Shown piece by piece: positions 1 to 12,380 of a DNA stretch of 64,000 bases; position 1 is the first letter of the stretch; the number at the start of each line of letters is the position of its first letter. Both the position numbers and the translations under genes were made by a program. The stretch spans positions 1,016,001 to 1,080,000 of the forward strand of contig WPIO01000033.1 in assembly GCA_009760855.2 (NCBI GenBank), read 5' to 3'. The stretch is from Cristatella mucedo (lineage: Eukaryota > Bryozoa > Phylactolaemata > Cristatellidae). The notes beneath the pieces are model-generated. The model ran no database searches. It was not told where the DNA came from and was given only the letters and a program-made list of their open reading frames with translations.

Positions 1-904
1 CTGTAAAGATGAGATTTGACACTTACTTGACACATACCATGCTGGCAAGCACTGGATGTGGGTGTTAACTCTAGCTGCGATGTTGGCACAAAGAGGGCCT
101 GCATACCGACCCTGCTGACCAAATCCATGCCAGGCTACCGTCCAGTTTTTGGCCATGCACTTCCTGCGCTGCAGTGTCTGGTGCATAAACGTACAATAAG
201 CAGGTATTGCACTCGCCAATGGGGTCTGCCTGTCCACAGGTTAGTGGTCTTCTCTGGTTAGTGATTAGTTCAAAGCTATCGGGTGTTAAAGAAGCCAATG
301 CATGCAGCTTTCGAGACTTAAATAAGTCTGCCGTTAATCCTAACGAAGGTAACGTTAAAAAGAGTCAGCTGGGTCATGAAAAGATGTGAAATATTGTTCC
401 GACAGGAGCGAGAAATTGCCCCAGCCATATAAAATAGGTGGGCCTTCAGGGTAATAATATTCTGGCTGGGAGCTTACCTGACCAGAGCATATATTTGAGA
501 AGGCCACGCACGACATGGTTTGATTAAATTGGCTTCTGATATTTTGATGGAATTCCAGCGAATGTTGTATGTCCAGCTAATACGGCTTTGTGTGTTCATA
601 GAGCCAGCTTGCTTTCTGCTATGGGTACAGGGCTCATAGCAGGCTGCTCAACATGGTGGCCAGCATTTGTTTATATTTACCATTAATAAACATGTTTTTG
701 ATATATCTTTTCTCCTTAGATTTTTCCCTAATATTTTTACAGTACCTGCTAAACTCTTAAACCTTAAATCTTAAAACCAAAACAATAAAAGCCAAACAAT
801 ACAAAAGCTAACCACTAGAACCTAGAATGTAAACCCCAAAACTCAATAAGCCCTAATCACCACGTCAACAATCCTAAACCCTAAGGTAAAAGATATATCG
901 AAAT
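1..904. other. No gene recognised
   Basis: Short open frames only, none with a recognisable domain. The final 150 bp is AT-rich and G-poor. Confidence 0.6.
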
Positions 905-955
905 GTATATATATATATATATATACTATATAAATATATCTCTATACATATATAT

Positions 956-1014
<59 letters not shown>

Positions 1015-1035
1015 CATATATATTTATATATAAAT
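905..1035. repeat. TA/CA-rich simple repeat
   Basis: Mixed (TA)n, a short (CA)n and TATATTTATA runs, in AT-rich DNA. The preceding ~150 bp is poor in G on the plus strand and contains CCTAAACCCTAAG once only. Confidence 0.85.
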
Positions 1036-2289
1036 TTAAGGAGATGCTGGGACCACGATTGTCTATGCCTTAGGCCATGTGCTCATAGCAGGAAATGAGC
1101 TGGCTCTAGGAATAAACGATGCTGTATTAGTTGGTACAGAAAATAAAAATCTCAAATGGGATTCCTTTATTTTTACTGCTTATCATATTGGTTTTCTTTA
1201 AGGAGTGCTCTGCACAAAAAACGGCCCCATTGTTTTTGCCATAGCTGCAAGGTCAGATACAGTTGAAAGGTCAGACTCACCCATAGTAACCATTGCCCTG
1301 ACCAGCCTTTCGTGTCTGCTTGGTCATCATCACGACTTTTTGGGGCCAAACTTCTAGTTTAGTAGCTCTGGAGAAGAGAGGCCTGCTTCTGTGAGTTCTA
1401 AAGACTGTTAGGTTCTATGCAAAGCAGGGCTATGAAGAAGAAGTTTCGTCTAGACTTACCTGCCAGACCTTTGACGAAAGATCTGATGGGGAGAACTGAC
1501 CAGACTATACCGGATACCGGGTGCCTAGAAAATCTTGCTGAGTCGCCTGGATTCTTAGCACACCTCTTCCAGACTTGGAAGTTAGCTCAGGAATTATTTT
1601 TCTTTACTTCTTCCATCGGAAAGACTGAGTCACCGAGTCTGCTCTTGGTTTGGATTGTGCCAGTAGCCTTGGTCGGTGTGGGGTTCTGAGCAACATGAAG
1701 CATATTTTATGTAATGTTCAGACCAACATGACGAATATTTATGACATCCCTAATTTTTTAAGGTGCAGTCATGGAAGATCAGTGTAGAGGGAAATGATGA
1801 CCAGTATGCTGGGCCAAGTGTGGAGCTGCCGTTGATCGAGCTAGTTATCTGTTTAGTATGCAGCAGAGGGGCATCAATCTGCCAGTGATGGCTTTGTTTG
1901 CTATCAACACTGTTGACAGTGTTCTCACTGAGGACTACTGCCCCCCCCCAGCATGGCCGACTGTTGGTACAGATACTCTAGTTGGTATCTTTGGAAAGAG
2001 AGTGGGAGGGAGAGTAAAGAAGAGAGTGCATGTGAGTGTGTGTTACACATAGCTGAGCACCAAACCGAATTACAGCAGTTGCTGTCAACGCTGAGATAAG
2101 TTGCTTTTGATTCACCTGTCCCCGGTTCCCCAAGCACTCAGCTATGGGATGTTGGGAGTTGAGCTGCACCCATAAATTTTCTGTGATATCCAGTTGTAAT
2201 TTGCTGACATTTCAAGCCTGGCTTTTTCTGGTCTATAATTAAGTTACTCCTATGAGTAACCCGAACGACATGGTTTTGATGGAGGCCGG
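1036..2289. other. No gene recognised
   Basis: Small open frames (up to 90 codons at 1417-1689) with no known motif; unique-looking sequence. Confidence 0.6.
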
Positions 2290-2462
2290 TGCTTTTGATT
2301 GTACCCAGCAATTGGCAAATATCCGATATTTTGATGATACAAATTTGTTCGGCAGCATTTAAAGTATCAGTGCCTTTAGAACTGCTTTTTTTGCACCTAG
2401 CAATTAGTAAATATCTCGTATTTTGACGATACACATTCGTTAAGCAGCATTTATAGTATCAG
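2290..2462. repeat. Imperfect tandem duplication, ~92-bp period
   Basis: 2301-2370 and 2393-2462 align over 70 bp (for example AGCAATTGGCAAATATCCG against AGCAATTAGTAAATATCTCG, both ending GTATCAG) with matching T-rich leads. The two copies are clearly diverged. Nature unknown. Confidence 0.75.
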
Positions 2463-2739
2463 AGTTAAGACCATCGAACATTGTCAGCTACAGCTGCTGT
2501 AATTCAAAACCTGCTATAGCTCAAGATCTGCAGTCTCAAGATCTTGAGACCTCATAGCTACCTTCTGTGGCCTTTGACTGTCCATACCCTCTGTTCAGAG
2601 CTCACTGCTTAGGAATGGGCACTAGGATTCGTAGATTTGCAATGGCACTGAAAGGTTAGCTAGAGATCGCAATTTTAAATTTTCGTGTGAGCGATCTGTT
2701 TGCACGCTTATTGTGATCGGCAATGTTGACAGTGAAAAC

Positions 2740-3225
2740 ATTCTTTGCATTTCATGGACGAGGACATCGGCTCATTAGTCAAGTCTGCCTGCTTACAGCT
2801 ACTTAGTATTGCAAAAATTCTAGCCTGCTTAGACAGGGATAGCATATCCAAGTTGGTTCGTGTATTTGTGACAACCCATCTTCACTTTTGTAATTCACTG
2901 TTGTCTACCTGCCTATGCAATCAGGCGCTTACAGTTGATGCAAAATTCTGCAGCCAGGATTGTCTGTCGAGAGCATCGTGGTTGCCACATTACACCACTT
3001 CCTACCAAACCGCACTGGCTTCCAACGAAACAGCACATCGTCTTCAAGGTTGCGTTGCTCACTTTCAGGTCCCTTCATTCTCTGGCTTCAGCCTACCTAT
3101 CGGAGCTACTTCCTGTCAGGTTGAGTGGGCATCGTACCACCCTCTCTTCTGGCTCAAGTCTTAGCTATGCCTCGAACGAACCTGAAATCCTTTGGAGGCC
3201 ATGCCTTTTTTAAACCTATTTTTGG
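2740..3225 (+). mobile_element. L2/CR1-like LINE 3' fragment
   Basis: Conceptual translation across three frames gives IAKILACLDRDSISKLV, then QNSAARIVCREHRGCHITPL, WLPTKQ and RSLHSLASAYLSELLP, then RTNLKSFGGHAFF. This is the RT C-terminal region of the same family as the 36.5-kb copy. At least two frameshifts and missing RT motifs show it is dead. A Tc1-like relic follows directly. Confidence 0.85.
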
Positions 3226-3360
3226 CCCATTTAGTCACCGACGATGCCTCAAGCTAATGATGAGCCAAGGTACCCGGATGTTTCACTGCCCTGTTGGTAC
3301 CAGCACTTGCATTACTGAAGTGCTGTACACGACCAGACTATACTGTCAGTTGCACAGCTT

Positions 3361-4375
3361 TCTGAAGGTACCAGAGAGGTTTTGATGTGGCTACAAGGAG
3401 ATGGCCTTTCGAATCGTGAAATTGCGAGGTGGCTGCCGATCTCTAAGGGCGATCTCTGTTAGGAACACTATTAGGAAACATCTTGACTACGTTAGCACAG
3501 AGGCACTTCCTTGCCCGGGTCGCCCTCAAAGTAACTTCTCCGAGGGAGGATCGGCTCCTCAAAAGCTTAGCTCTGAAGGACAGGTTTGCCAGTGCTAAAA
3601 TGCACTGCCAGAGTCTCTGCCAAGCTACCGTAACAGTCGTAAGCAAAAATACAGTGAGCAGACGGCTTAACAAACAAGGACTGAACGTAGGCGTGGCTAA
3701 GTGCAAGCCATTGTTGACACGTCTAACACAAAAAAGCGAGGTTGAATTTGGCTCTCCGATAGCAGCACTGGACAGCTGAGCAGTGGAGCAGAGTGCTTTG
3801 GACCGATGAGTCCAAATGTAATCTCTTTGGCTGCGACAAAAGGAGAAAGTACGTTCGCCGGTGAATAAGTGAACCGTAGGTATATGGGCGGCTGTTTGCT
3901 AAAGACGGTGAAAGTCGGTGGTGCAAGTGTAATGGTGTGGGATTGCTTCTCAACTTCCAGTATTGGGCATCTACACAGGATTCAAGGAACCATGAATCAG
4001 AATGTCTCTCTCGACAGTGTGCAGAATGTTGGCTTGCCATCTCCTTAAGCTCTTCACCGGCTCGATTTTTGTTGGTAGCATGATAACGACCCGAAGCACG
4101 CCACTGTTTCGATAAGAGTTTTTTACGAGCCACGTGGACTACAGCTTCAAGCCAACTGGGCTCATTCAGTGGCCAAGCCAAAGCCTGGATTTGAACCCAA
4201 CAGAGCATGTGTGGGACGAAGTAGATCGCCCTCTAAGGTTCAGAGTTGCCCCCCCATGAAACCCGACGAGTTCTTTTGAGGTTTTTATGGATTGCTGGGC
4301 GTCAGTTCCTCCAACAACATGTCGGAAGCTAGTAGAGTCGATGCCGAGACGATTAGACAAAGTTATCAAAAATCA
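3361..4375 (+). pseudogene. Tc1-like transposase pseudogene (DD34E type)
   Basis: Read across shifted frames: an N-terminal helix-turn-helix region (LMWLQGDGLSNREIARWL at about 3385-3440), TIRKHLDY and CPGRPQS linker, SPREDRLLKSLALKDRFAS, VSRRLNKQGL, then the catalytic domain with WTDESKCNLFG (first Asp, ~3801), HDNDPKHAT (second Asp, ~4080) and DLNPTEHVWDEVDRPL (Glu, ~4190). Motif order and spacing fit Tc1 transposases of about 340 aa. Several stops and frameshifts inactivate it. I saw no clear terminal inverted repeats. Confidence 0.88.
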
Positions 4376-7002
4376 TAGTGCCTCGACAAGTCATTGATTG
4401 TACCTAATAAATTACATGTAATGATATATTTCTTAGCTTTCCTGCCTTTTAAAACTGCTGCAGAGTTTGATCCAATCTAATCATGTGTGTTTTGAGTAAT
4501 GTAGTGGGCTGATAGTGGGTGCATAGAAACTTTTGCAGAGAAGTGTGTATATGAGCAGTTGCCTGTTGTTGGGCAGGTGAGCCCAGCTCATATTCCATAT
4601 TTCATGTCGATAGGATCAAAATTGGCCAAGCTGTATAATTTATAAGGTACCTAATAGCTCTGGTGAAACACTCATTCAAGACAACAGATGATGTAGAAGC
4701 AACTGATGGCAAAAAGCCCACGAGTTACTCGGTTTACCATCAGAAAACTTTGAAGCACATACTAAGGAGTGTGCTACAAATTTCTTGTTGATCGGATTAT
4801 TATTAGCCTGCCTGTGACATTTGCAAGACACGTGACTAGAATGGTGACAAACGGCTTAGCATGACAAATGCAGCCAGCTCTTCATCAAAATGTGTCTATC
4901 TACTAAGGTCTAGTATGCGCGAGAGACAGCTGAATGGTTTGCAAGGACAAACAGTCTCACATTCCAAATTTTGAGTTGATCGATTCACTATTATCGGAGA
5001 TGTGACATCTGTAAGATAAAAGGGCTAGAATTAAAAAAACGGGGATTATAAGGGTCGAGGAAGGCAAGCTAGACAAGTATGCTAGTGCTATTTATCGATT
5101 ATTATCAAACGATTCAAGAAAAAATAGATAAAATAAACACCTTTAGGACTTGTATAACCTTACAAGGCCCTTAGGAATCACTAACCCAACTTGCAAATGC
5201 ACGGCACATTGGCAGTACACGGGCTGCAGTAATGGGGTAGTTTCGGGTGAATGGCGCTTTCGCCTAAACCAATCGCAGCTACAAACTGCAAAAATAAAAA
5301 GTTGCGATCACCTTAATTCACCCTTGAAAATGATTGAATCAACATTTGCTGACTGATTCCCAGTGAACGATGCTATACGTAGAACCACAACGGCGCCCAG
5401 TTCAATCTGGCCACAGCCACCACCGAGGATCATATTTTGCAAATGGTGCTAGATAACAAAGCCGGTTCTATGGTCCCAGGATTCAACGGATTCAGGATTC
5501 AAGGTGCTGTAATAATGGACATCCTTAACAATAGTCACTTCTGGTTAGCCCATCTAGAATAGGGCGTCAGAACAAGTGTAAGCATAGGTATGGCAGGTGA
5601 ATACAAAAGTAATAGCTTTGGATGGCCGTTTGCCAAAGCAGAATCCCTCCCCCAAAGGGCTAGCCTAACTTCACTGGTTTTAATTTACACTTTTTGATTG
5701 TTATATCTATCAGTCTAAGAGTTTAGGTCGAGTGGGCATCATCATTTTGAAAATTGAACGTTTTTTTCTGGTTTTAAGGGATGGTCTGGCATCTATTTAG
5801 GGCTGAGTAGCCTTTATGTACTACTTCTGGTGCAAACAAGTCTTTTATATAATTTCTAATTACAAAAAATTGTTTACCATGTTCCAGCCATTTATCAATC
5901 GTCAAAACTTATTGCATTTGTTACTTAAACGTTTGTCATTTAGTAGGCAAACTTCCAAACACACTCGATATTTGATCACGTTTTAGGACATTCTTGCAAA
6001 ATCGTGGCATATCATTTGCCTAACCCCTTCCCCAGGAAATAATGTGTGATAATTATTCGAGCCGAGCTCAATTTTTACAACGTGCAATTTATTGTTTACA
6101 GCCGTTCAGGGGGCTCTTATGTCTCGACCACAACAAGACCACCTCGGACGGAGCTCGAGCTCTCGCCCTCTCTAAGACTCACTTGCAGTCTCATCTCAAA
6201 GACTTATGCCATAATCTTGCTTGAAGCTCTCACGTCCAAGACTGAGTACACGGCTGACTCAATTAAAAGGATACGACCCCTGCTTTGATCGTAGCAATGT
6301 CTTTTGCTCGAGAAGTCACTCTGGCTGTATAATCTGCCAACCTTTTCTGACAAAAACTGCTTAGTCACGTACTTGCTCAGTGAACACGAGCTTGGGAGCC
6401 GTCAATTATCTGTTTAACTCACTAGTTGGTCTCTTTCTACAAGCTTCTGCGTTCCCTAAGGCACTTCCGTATCCACATCTACATTGAGCCTTCGTTTTAA
6501 CATTCATAAGGCAGCTCGTAGGAGTAGTTCTGGCCACCTTTTGTGTGTGCATTAATGTGTGTATGTGTATTGCAACTCTGCCTTGTTTACTCTGCCACTT
6601 CGTGATGCCCGTGATATGGGCCAGGCATGACCTGGTTCTGAACCGCTCTGTTGCAGCCCTGCTGGACCACTTATGGCAGCTGGTAGCCATTAACACACGT
6701 GTGCCTAGGCTATCGAAAGCCCTCTGTTACGACAGGATCACGGCCATCAGTGTAGACATAGCCATCCTGTTCGACACCTAGGAGGATGCCCTCGAGAAGA
6801 TTGCAAACGTAAGACTGAAATGTATGCAGGTGCTGTAAGCGACCATCTCGAGACAGCCACACTGCAAATCCGTCGTGGATGCTACCTTGATGCGTTTGGT
6901 GTGAAGAAGAGCTAACGCAAGCTCCTCTGGAAGAGCTGCATTAGCGATGCAATAATGACCAGTGCTTAGCCTTTGTTTTTCAGCAAGCCACAAGCTTAGC
7001 CT
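4376..7002. other. No gene recognised
   Basis: No domain on either strand. Phrases such as GGATCAAAATTGGCCAAG (4614-4631) and TTTTGAGTTGATCG (4969-4982) vaguely resemble one another and 12700-12760, perhaps an old dispersed repeat I cannot delimit. Confidence 0.5.
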
Positions 7003-7021
7003 GGGAGGGGAGGGGAGGGGG
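7003..7021 (+). other. G-quadruplex-type G-run cluster
   Basis: GGGAGGGGAGGGGAGGGGG: four runs of three or more G separated by single A, which fits the standard G4 pattern. No gene context is recognised. Confidence 0.7.
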
Positions 7022-8103
7022 CAGAAGGTGGAAGGAGCTTTCAACACCCAAGACTTTGTAACTATTGTGTGTATATCCTCAATAAAATATATTCATCTGT
7101 GCGAGGTAGGGCACTTATGGAAGAGCAGACTTCTGGTTTCTGATACGTGGGCCCCCTACGTAATTCATTCACCTATCATAAGACCTCGCTAATCTGATGT
7201 AGTAGTGCTATTCTAAACCCTCCAAATATCCTGCTGTGAGGAAGCAGCAGCAGGAGATAGCCAGATTGCTGCCTTTAGACACACGGAGTGGGACGGTGGG
7301 ATCCCGGTTTTGGGGATGGACTGTTACAAACGAGATGTAGCTGCATCAGAATCTAGTTAGGAACTAGGACGTAAACACTGCGCTCAGATGGCTGTAGACT
7401 GGCATAGCCCTGAGCCTTGGAGTCAAGGCTAACTATTTGTAGGTGCAGCACCAATGCACGCACGTGTGCCGACAAAAGCAGAACACGACTGTGACAAAGC
7501 ACTTACCAATGTATTTATAAAATCCATATCCATAGCATTGGTAAGTCTATTTGGCAACAAAGAGGGCTGCAGGCATTCAACAGCGGCCATGATACACGCG
7601 AGCTCTCATATGCTCAGTGACCTAGAGTGCAACTCAGTTCCAATGCCAAGGCAGCAACTCCCCAAGCTCTACTAAGTGCCTAGTACACGGCTTCTGCTCG
7701 TATGCTGCCTTTGCCATAGATTATCGTACAATCTGTTCCTAGCCCTAGGTCTGCATAGCCATTTTGTTATGGGAAACCTCAGCCATGGCACTTGATAAGT
7801 TGTCTCGTCCCTGCTGGTTTGGCATCAGGCTCGGTAAAAGTGTTTTACCAGGCTGTACTCCTGCTACTACTTCTCAAGTCATTCTAGCTATGAAAAAGCC
7901 CCCCCCCCCGTCAGGAGACATATACCCAAAAGCGGAAAGAAGGAAGGGAGACTCGGTAGGAAAGTGCCATGTAAGATAGTCTTTCATTGTTTTCTCCCCT
8001 CGCATCTTGCCAGTCTCGGTCGCTGTCTCTCTGTCCCTGTCTGCCTGTTCTGTCTGCGTGTCTCTATCGGTCTGGCTCTCAATACTCTGTGTGTGCGTGC
8101 GTG

Positions 8104-8108
<5 letters not shown>

Positions 8109-8166
<58 letters not shown>
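8109..8166. repeat. (GT)29 microsatellite
   Basis: Uninterrupted GT dinucleotides, preceded by GTGCGTGCGTGCGTTT. The open frames over it are artefacts. Confidence 0.97.
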
Positions 8167-8167
<1 letters not shown>

Positions 8168-9821
8168 TTTCTGTCTCACCTCTTCCTGTCTCTCTTTTGA
8201 CCATTCCTGCTTCGTCACTCTTTTGACCATTCCTTTGCAAAAGATGTTGTCTCATGACATCAAACAACGGAAAAGGTTTTAGATTGTGTTCCACGTGAGG
8301 CAGTCTACCTCTAAACCTGCCTTAGGGGTGGGCCCCCTCCTGAAACTCAGCTCGACTGGGTGCTCCTTGCATTGACCCCGACATGTTGCAGTGGTTCACC
8401 ACGTGGTGTTGCAGTTAACCCCACTCTTTTCATTAGCATTCCTTGGACCCTGGCTAGCATACTGAGAAGTCGGTGCCTGATCACATCATCACTGCCTCCT
8501 GCTGCTAGCCTGCCATGCCTGCCGTGCATCGTCGTGACCTCCCGACTCGCCTGTCTCTGCTGTGCCTTTCTGGTTTGTCTGAGCTGCTCTCCGAACTGCT
8601 CTTCAGCTAAACACGCATCGGTAAGAAAATGGTAGCAGATGCACCGAATAGTAGCCGGTCTGTGCCGATTAAGCTGTCGCTCAGTATGTCTTAACTGCCA
8701 CTTGCTGCTGCTGGCTACTGCTGGCATTATGACCCAGGCTTCAGGTGGAGCAGCTTATGTGCAGTGCTGTGCCGACGGTTTTTGCCTTGCCCATTGACAG
8801 CCATTACTTTTTAGTCTAGCGTTGGTATTTTACCAAAGACGGCATCTTCATTGTAGACTGTAGCTTCTGTGCCGGAGTTTGAACCCAGAGTGATCCATCT
8901 GCTGTTTCGTGTGAAGAATACATCTTCGGCACAGCTTGTGCCGGTCGGCAGGCAGTGGCTCCTGTACTGCCTGCCTACACGTGACTGCACTGCTGCCCTG
9001 CGTGGCGGACCTGCTCTTTGCTGAGCACGAGGTGCCTGCTGCTGCTGCTGCCTTCTTTCTGTCTGCGCCCTCCATCTGCTCGCCTGCCTGCTTTGCATTT
9101 ACCCTGCCGACCGATCGAAGCCGTGAAGATGTGCAAGAAATTCGGTTCTGAAGGAAGGAGGCACTTCTCTCTGGTAGCTTCGAGGCTGGTCTTTGTTTAG
9201 CCTGCATGTCATTTCCGGCAGGGTATCGCTCTCTAATCGAGGTTTCGAAAGTGGGGCGGTCTGTGGGAATGGGAGATGGCCTTTAAGGTGTGTGGTTCCT
9301 TGTGTGCCTAGCTCACCCACACTGTCCGTAATTTAATTTTAGTTCGGCGAATACTGAAATTAAATTGATCTCTGGCTTTAGAATTCCTTAGATTGGCAGC
9401 TGCCAGCTGCTAACAGAATAGAAAATTGAGCCGTGATTAGTGGCTGTGCCAGGGGGGGGCATGGGGTGTACATAGCTGAGTCCTTACCGGTCTGTTGAAC
9501 TGTTGCTGAGTCGCTCATTATCACAAGACTACAATAAGAGTCCTAACCACAGCTTCCGTTCGTGGGCTGCTGGGTGGGGGTCCGGCACCTCATCAGGAGG
9601 CTGATGAGTATTCTCTATCGTTGGGATTGGTCCAAACTAGCAACCGCAGGACTCCCAGTGGAATTTGCCATTTAACCCCACAGGCCTGTCGGCTATGAGT
9701 TTTTGGGAGGTAGCATTTGCCCGCCTGCCAGGTGTTTCTGCAAAAAAATGCAGCTGTCATTACCCAGCTGCAGAGCTGGTCCAACCTAATGCTGGCTGCC
9801 GGAGCTAACAGACTGCTGATG

Positions 9822-9834
9822 CCCCCCCCCCCCC
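9822..9834. repeat. C13 homopolymer
   Basis: Thirteen C. One of several long C runs in the window. Confidence 0.9.
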
Positions 9835-9982
9835 AGTGCTGAGTGCATGTGCATATGAGTGCCTGAGCAGCTCAGAACTTACTGTTGGGTCAGCTACCAT
9901 GCGGCAGGCAGACTGTACACGAAAGGCTAGCACGGCTCCCGCTCCGCTGCCCTATATTTCGTGCAGTTCCCAGCAGTCAGCA

Positions 9983-10140
9983 AATAATAATAATAATAGT
10001 AATAATGTACTTGATAAAGCGCCGCCCTCAGAGAACTTAATCTCTTTCTAGGCGCCTTACATTTGCTGCAAAGGGAAATGCAATTGAATGGTAAGTAAAA
10101 TCATGCTTGAAAAACAAACAAAATGAATAACATGACAGCA
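9983..10140 (-). mobile_element. LINE 3' tail with (TTA)n
   Basis: The left edge carries AATAATAATAATAGTAATAA, then TAAAGCGCC, the AGAGAACTTAATCTCT stem-loop and GGCGCCTTACATTTGCTGCA. These are the reverse complement of the tail of the 36.5-kb LINE, followed by its 3'UTR (GAATAACATG). Only the 3'UTR is retained. Confidence 0.85.
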
Positions 10141-10496
10141 ATCTCTGCTCCGACAGTCGTGGCTTCGCTGCCACGCGAGTAGTCCTTTCGAGTAGTCACC
10201 GTGCGCGTGGCTTCAGCATTGGGATCAGCAGCACGAGTGGCTGCTTTAGCAGCGGTGGCTGCAAGCCTTACCTTTGTCCAAGTCTGTCTTTGTCAAAGTC
10301 TTGTCCAAACCTTGGCCATGACAAGTTTCTGATCAAAAGAGTTGGGGCTAGCCTGGGCGCTGCCTGAGCGAGTGCAAACTAAGGAAGGAGGGGGAGGAAG
10401 AGAAGTCGAAGACCAGTTAGACAGGTGGTTGTTCTGTCTACTTGGGAGAGTGTCGGCCCTGTCGGCCTGATTTCAAGAAGCTGGCAAGACTGGCCA

Positions 10497-10500
<4 letters not shown>

Positions 10501-10549
<49 letters not shown>
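10501..10549. repeat. (CT)n microsatellite
   Basis: CT run of about 49 bp, followed by T-interrupted CT-rich DNA to about 10696. Confidence 0.95.
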
Positions 10550-10552
<3 letters not shown>

Positions 10553-10676
10553 TCTTTCTCTATATTTTCTCTTTCTCTATATTTTCTCTTACTCTAACAT
10601 TCTCTGTCTTTTTCTCACTCTCTCACTCTCTCTCTCTTCACTCATCATCATATGATCTCTTCTCTCTGTCTCTCTG

Positions 10677-10696
<20 letters not shown>

Positions 10697-10766
<70 letters not shown>

Positions 10767-10800
10767 CATGTGCTTGTGTGTGTGTGTGTGTGTGTGTGTT
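10697..10800. repeat. (TA)30 plus (GT)n compound microsatellite
   Basis: A TA run at 10697-10757, then GAGAGAGCATGTGCTT, then a GT run to about 10800. It directly follows the CT-rich stretch, so about 300 bp here is simple sequence. Confidence 0.95.
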
Positions 10801-12249
10801 TGCGAGCACACACACAATTATATAAATAAAGGTTATATCTTGATCCCTAGGTCGAATGGATTATTCGGGCTAGGCTAGTACATAAATAATGTAGATATAT
10901 AAATGAATATATTATAATAAATAAAGAAATACATAGACTCTTTTTCCTTCATCACGAAATCTAGTTGGATAGTTTCTTGCTCTAACTCCTGAAATACGTA
11001 GATGCATAACAACCATAATACACATGTCCTCTGCCACAGGTCTTGTCATTGTATCCTTCAAAAAGGCTATTGGGCTCATAAGTTAGAAGACAACACTAGA
11101 TAAATCAGGAAAACTTTAGCAACTTCTGCCCTGTCTCCATACTGCCTTTCGTATCAAAGCCACCATAAGGAGTAGTGGCAGACCAACAAAACACTTATAT
11201 AAAAACGCAGGTGTGAGCATCACGAGTGAATTAGTGCCTTCGTGTAATACTCCTTTTAGACTGTGAAGACAACTGTTGGTACATGCTGTGCTGGCAAATG
11301 CTTAGGAAGGCTAGTTTGCAAGCTAATTAGCTGCAGGGCACGTGGTGCTGCTCATGTTTCGGAGTAGTGTGGCTCACTAAATAAGCTCATTCATTGTTGA
11401 AAGCCAATGTTATGCCACTCAAACCTGCCTAGCTCTATAGACAGGAAGCAGGTTTTCTGTTGTACGTAGTGGTGACCAGGCGCTGAGGCCGGTGCCGTTT
11501 GCCTGCAGTGACAGCCGCCGGTTTAAGGATTTTGAGGGGTTTAGAGGTGCAAAGAACCGAGCGATGTTTTTCCGAAGGATGTTTGCATAAACCGTTGCGA
11601 TTGATCTCAGCCAGCCTCGGCAAAGCGGCTGCGGTTTGCCGATTTGCTTGTGGTCGAGTTTCCTGTCAATTATAGGCAGTCAGACGAGATCAGGTTTCCT
11701 TTTTTGTTTGGACCACTCGGTTCGTCGGATTGAATGAACAACCGGCATTATGCCAGTGCGATTTTGGGCAAACGTAGGACAAACGTAGCAGGCAGGCTGT
11801 TTCCTGCTAGTGTGAGTCGTAGTCACTTTGTGCACTCGAGCTCAAGCGACAAGTCGGAATGTTACACTATTAGGGAGGAATGCACTCAGCTAGCCTTCTT
11901 GCATCACGCTGTTGTGTTGAACCGGTGAGTTTTTGTCGCACCAACCGGTGGCCACGGAGAAGGCACCGTGGTTGCCCTTGCACCGTGGTTGCATTTCCTG
12001 GGGATGGGTAGGCTTTCTGCCTACTCCCGAGCCAGCGGCTCTTGCATCTCGTGTCCGCTGCACGATGGTTTGTTGCAGGCAGAACCGAAGGACCGAGGAA
12101 TTCTTAGCTTAGGCCGGCCTAGTGTAGTGAAGAGGGTCAAGTGATCCTGCCTGCCTTCGATGTGCCGACACCCAGACTGTGCCCAGCTGGACATGCTAAC
12201 GTTCGGCTCGTTGAATGCATGCATCTTATTAGCAGCACGTTCGCTTCCC
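10801..12249. other. No gene recognised
   Basis: Short open frames only; no motif or repeat family identified. Confidence 0.55.
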
Positions 12250-12380
12250 ATTTCTGGTATCTCTGTAAGGTGCTTGCTCCCTGCACGACCGAGGTGGTGG
12301 GTTTGAATTCTACAGTGAGCGATCCTTTATTGCCAACTGCAAGCGGTGGTGATAGCCGGTAAGGCTCTTCTGTCGTTTCG
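12250..12380 (+). mobile_element. tRNA-derived SINE fragment
   Basis: Matches the 32.8-kb SINE from the tRNA-like middle onward: CACGACCGAGG, box B-like GGGTTTGAATTCT (12299-12311), then CGATCCTTTATTGCC, CTGCAAGCGGTGG, TAGCC and AAGGCTCTTCTGTCG. Box A is poorly conserved. Confidence 0.75.

Larger units (their letters stand above)
7022..9982. other. No gene recognised apart from the microsatellite at 8109
   Basis: A GC-richer stretch at 8360-9200 has overlapping open frames of 90-126 codons on both strands, rich in Ser/Cys or Gln/Arg. This is what CTG/CAG-rich sequence yields; no domain seen. A C11 run lies at about 7899-7909. Confidence 0.5.

Noticed and set aside
860-900. CCTAAACCCTAAG, telomere-like repeat
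   Set aside because: Only one or two units, not an array.
3723-4208. 161-codon minus-strand frame
   Set aside because: Lies antisense to the Tc1-like transposase relic, which explains the sequence better.
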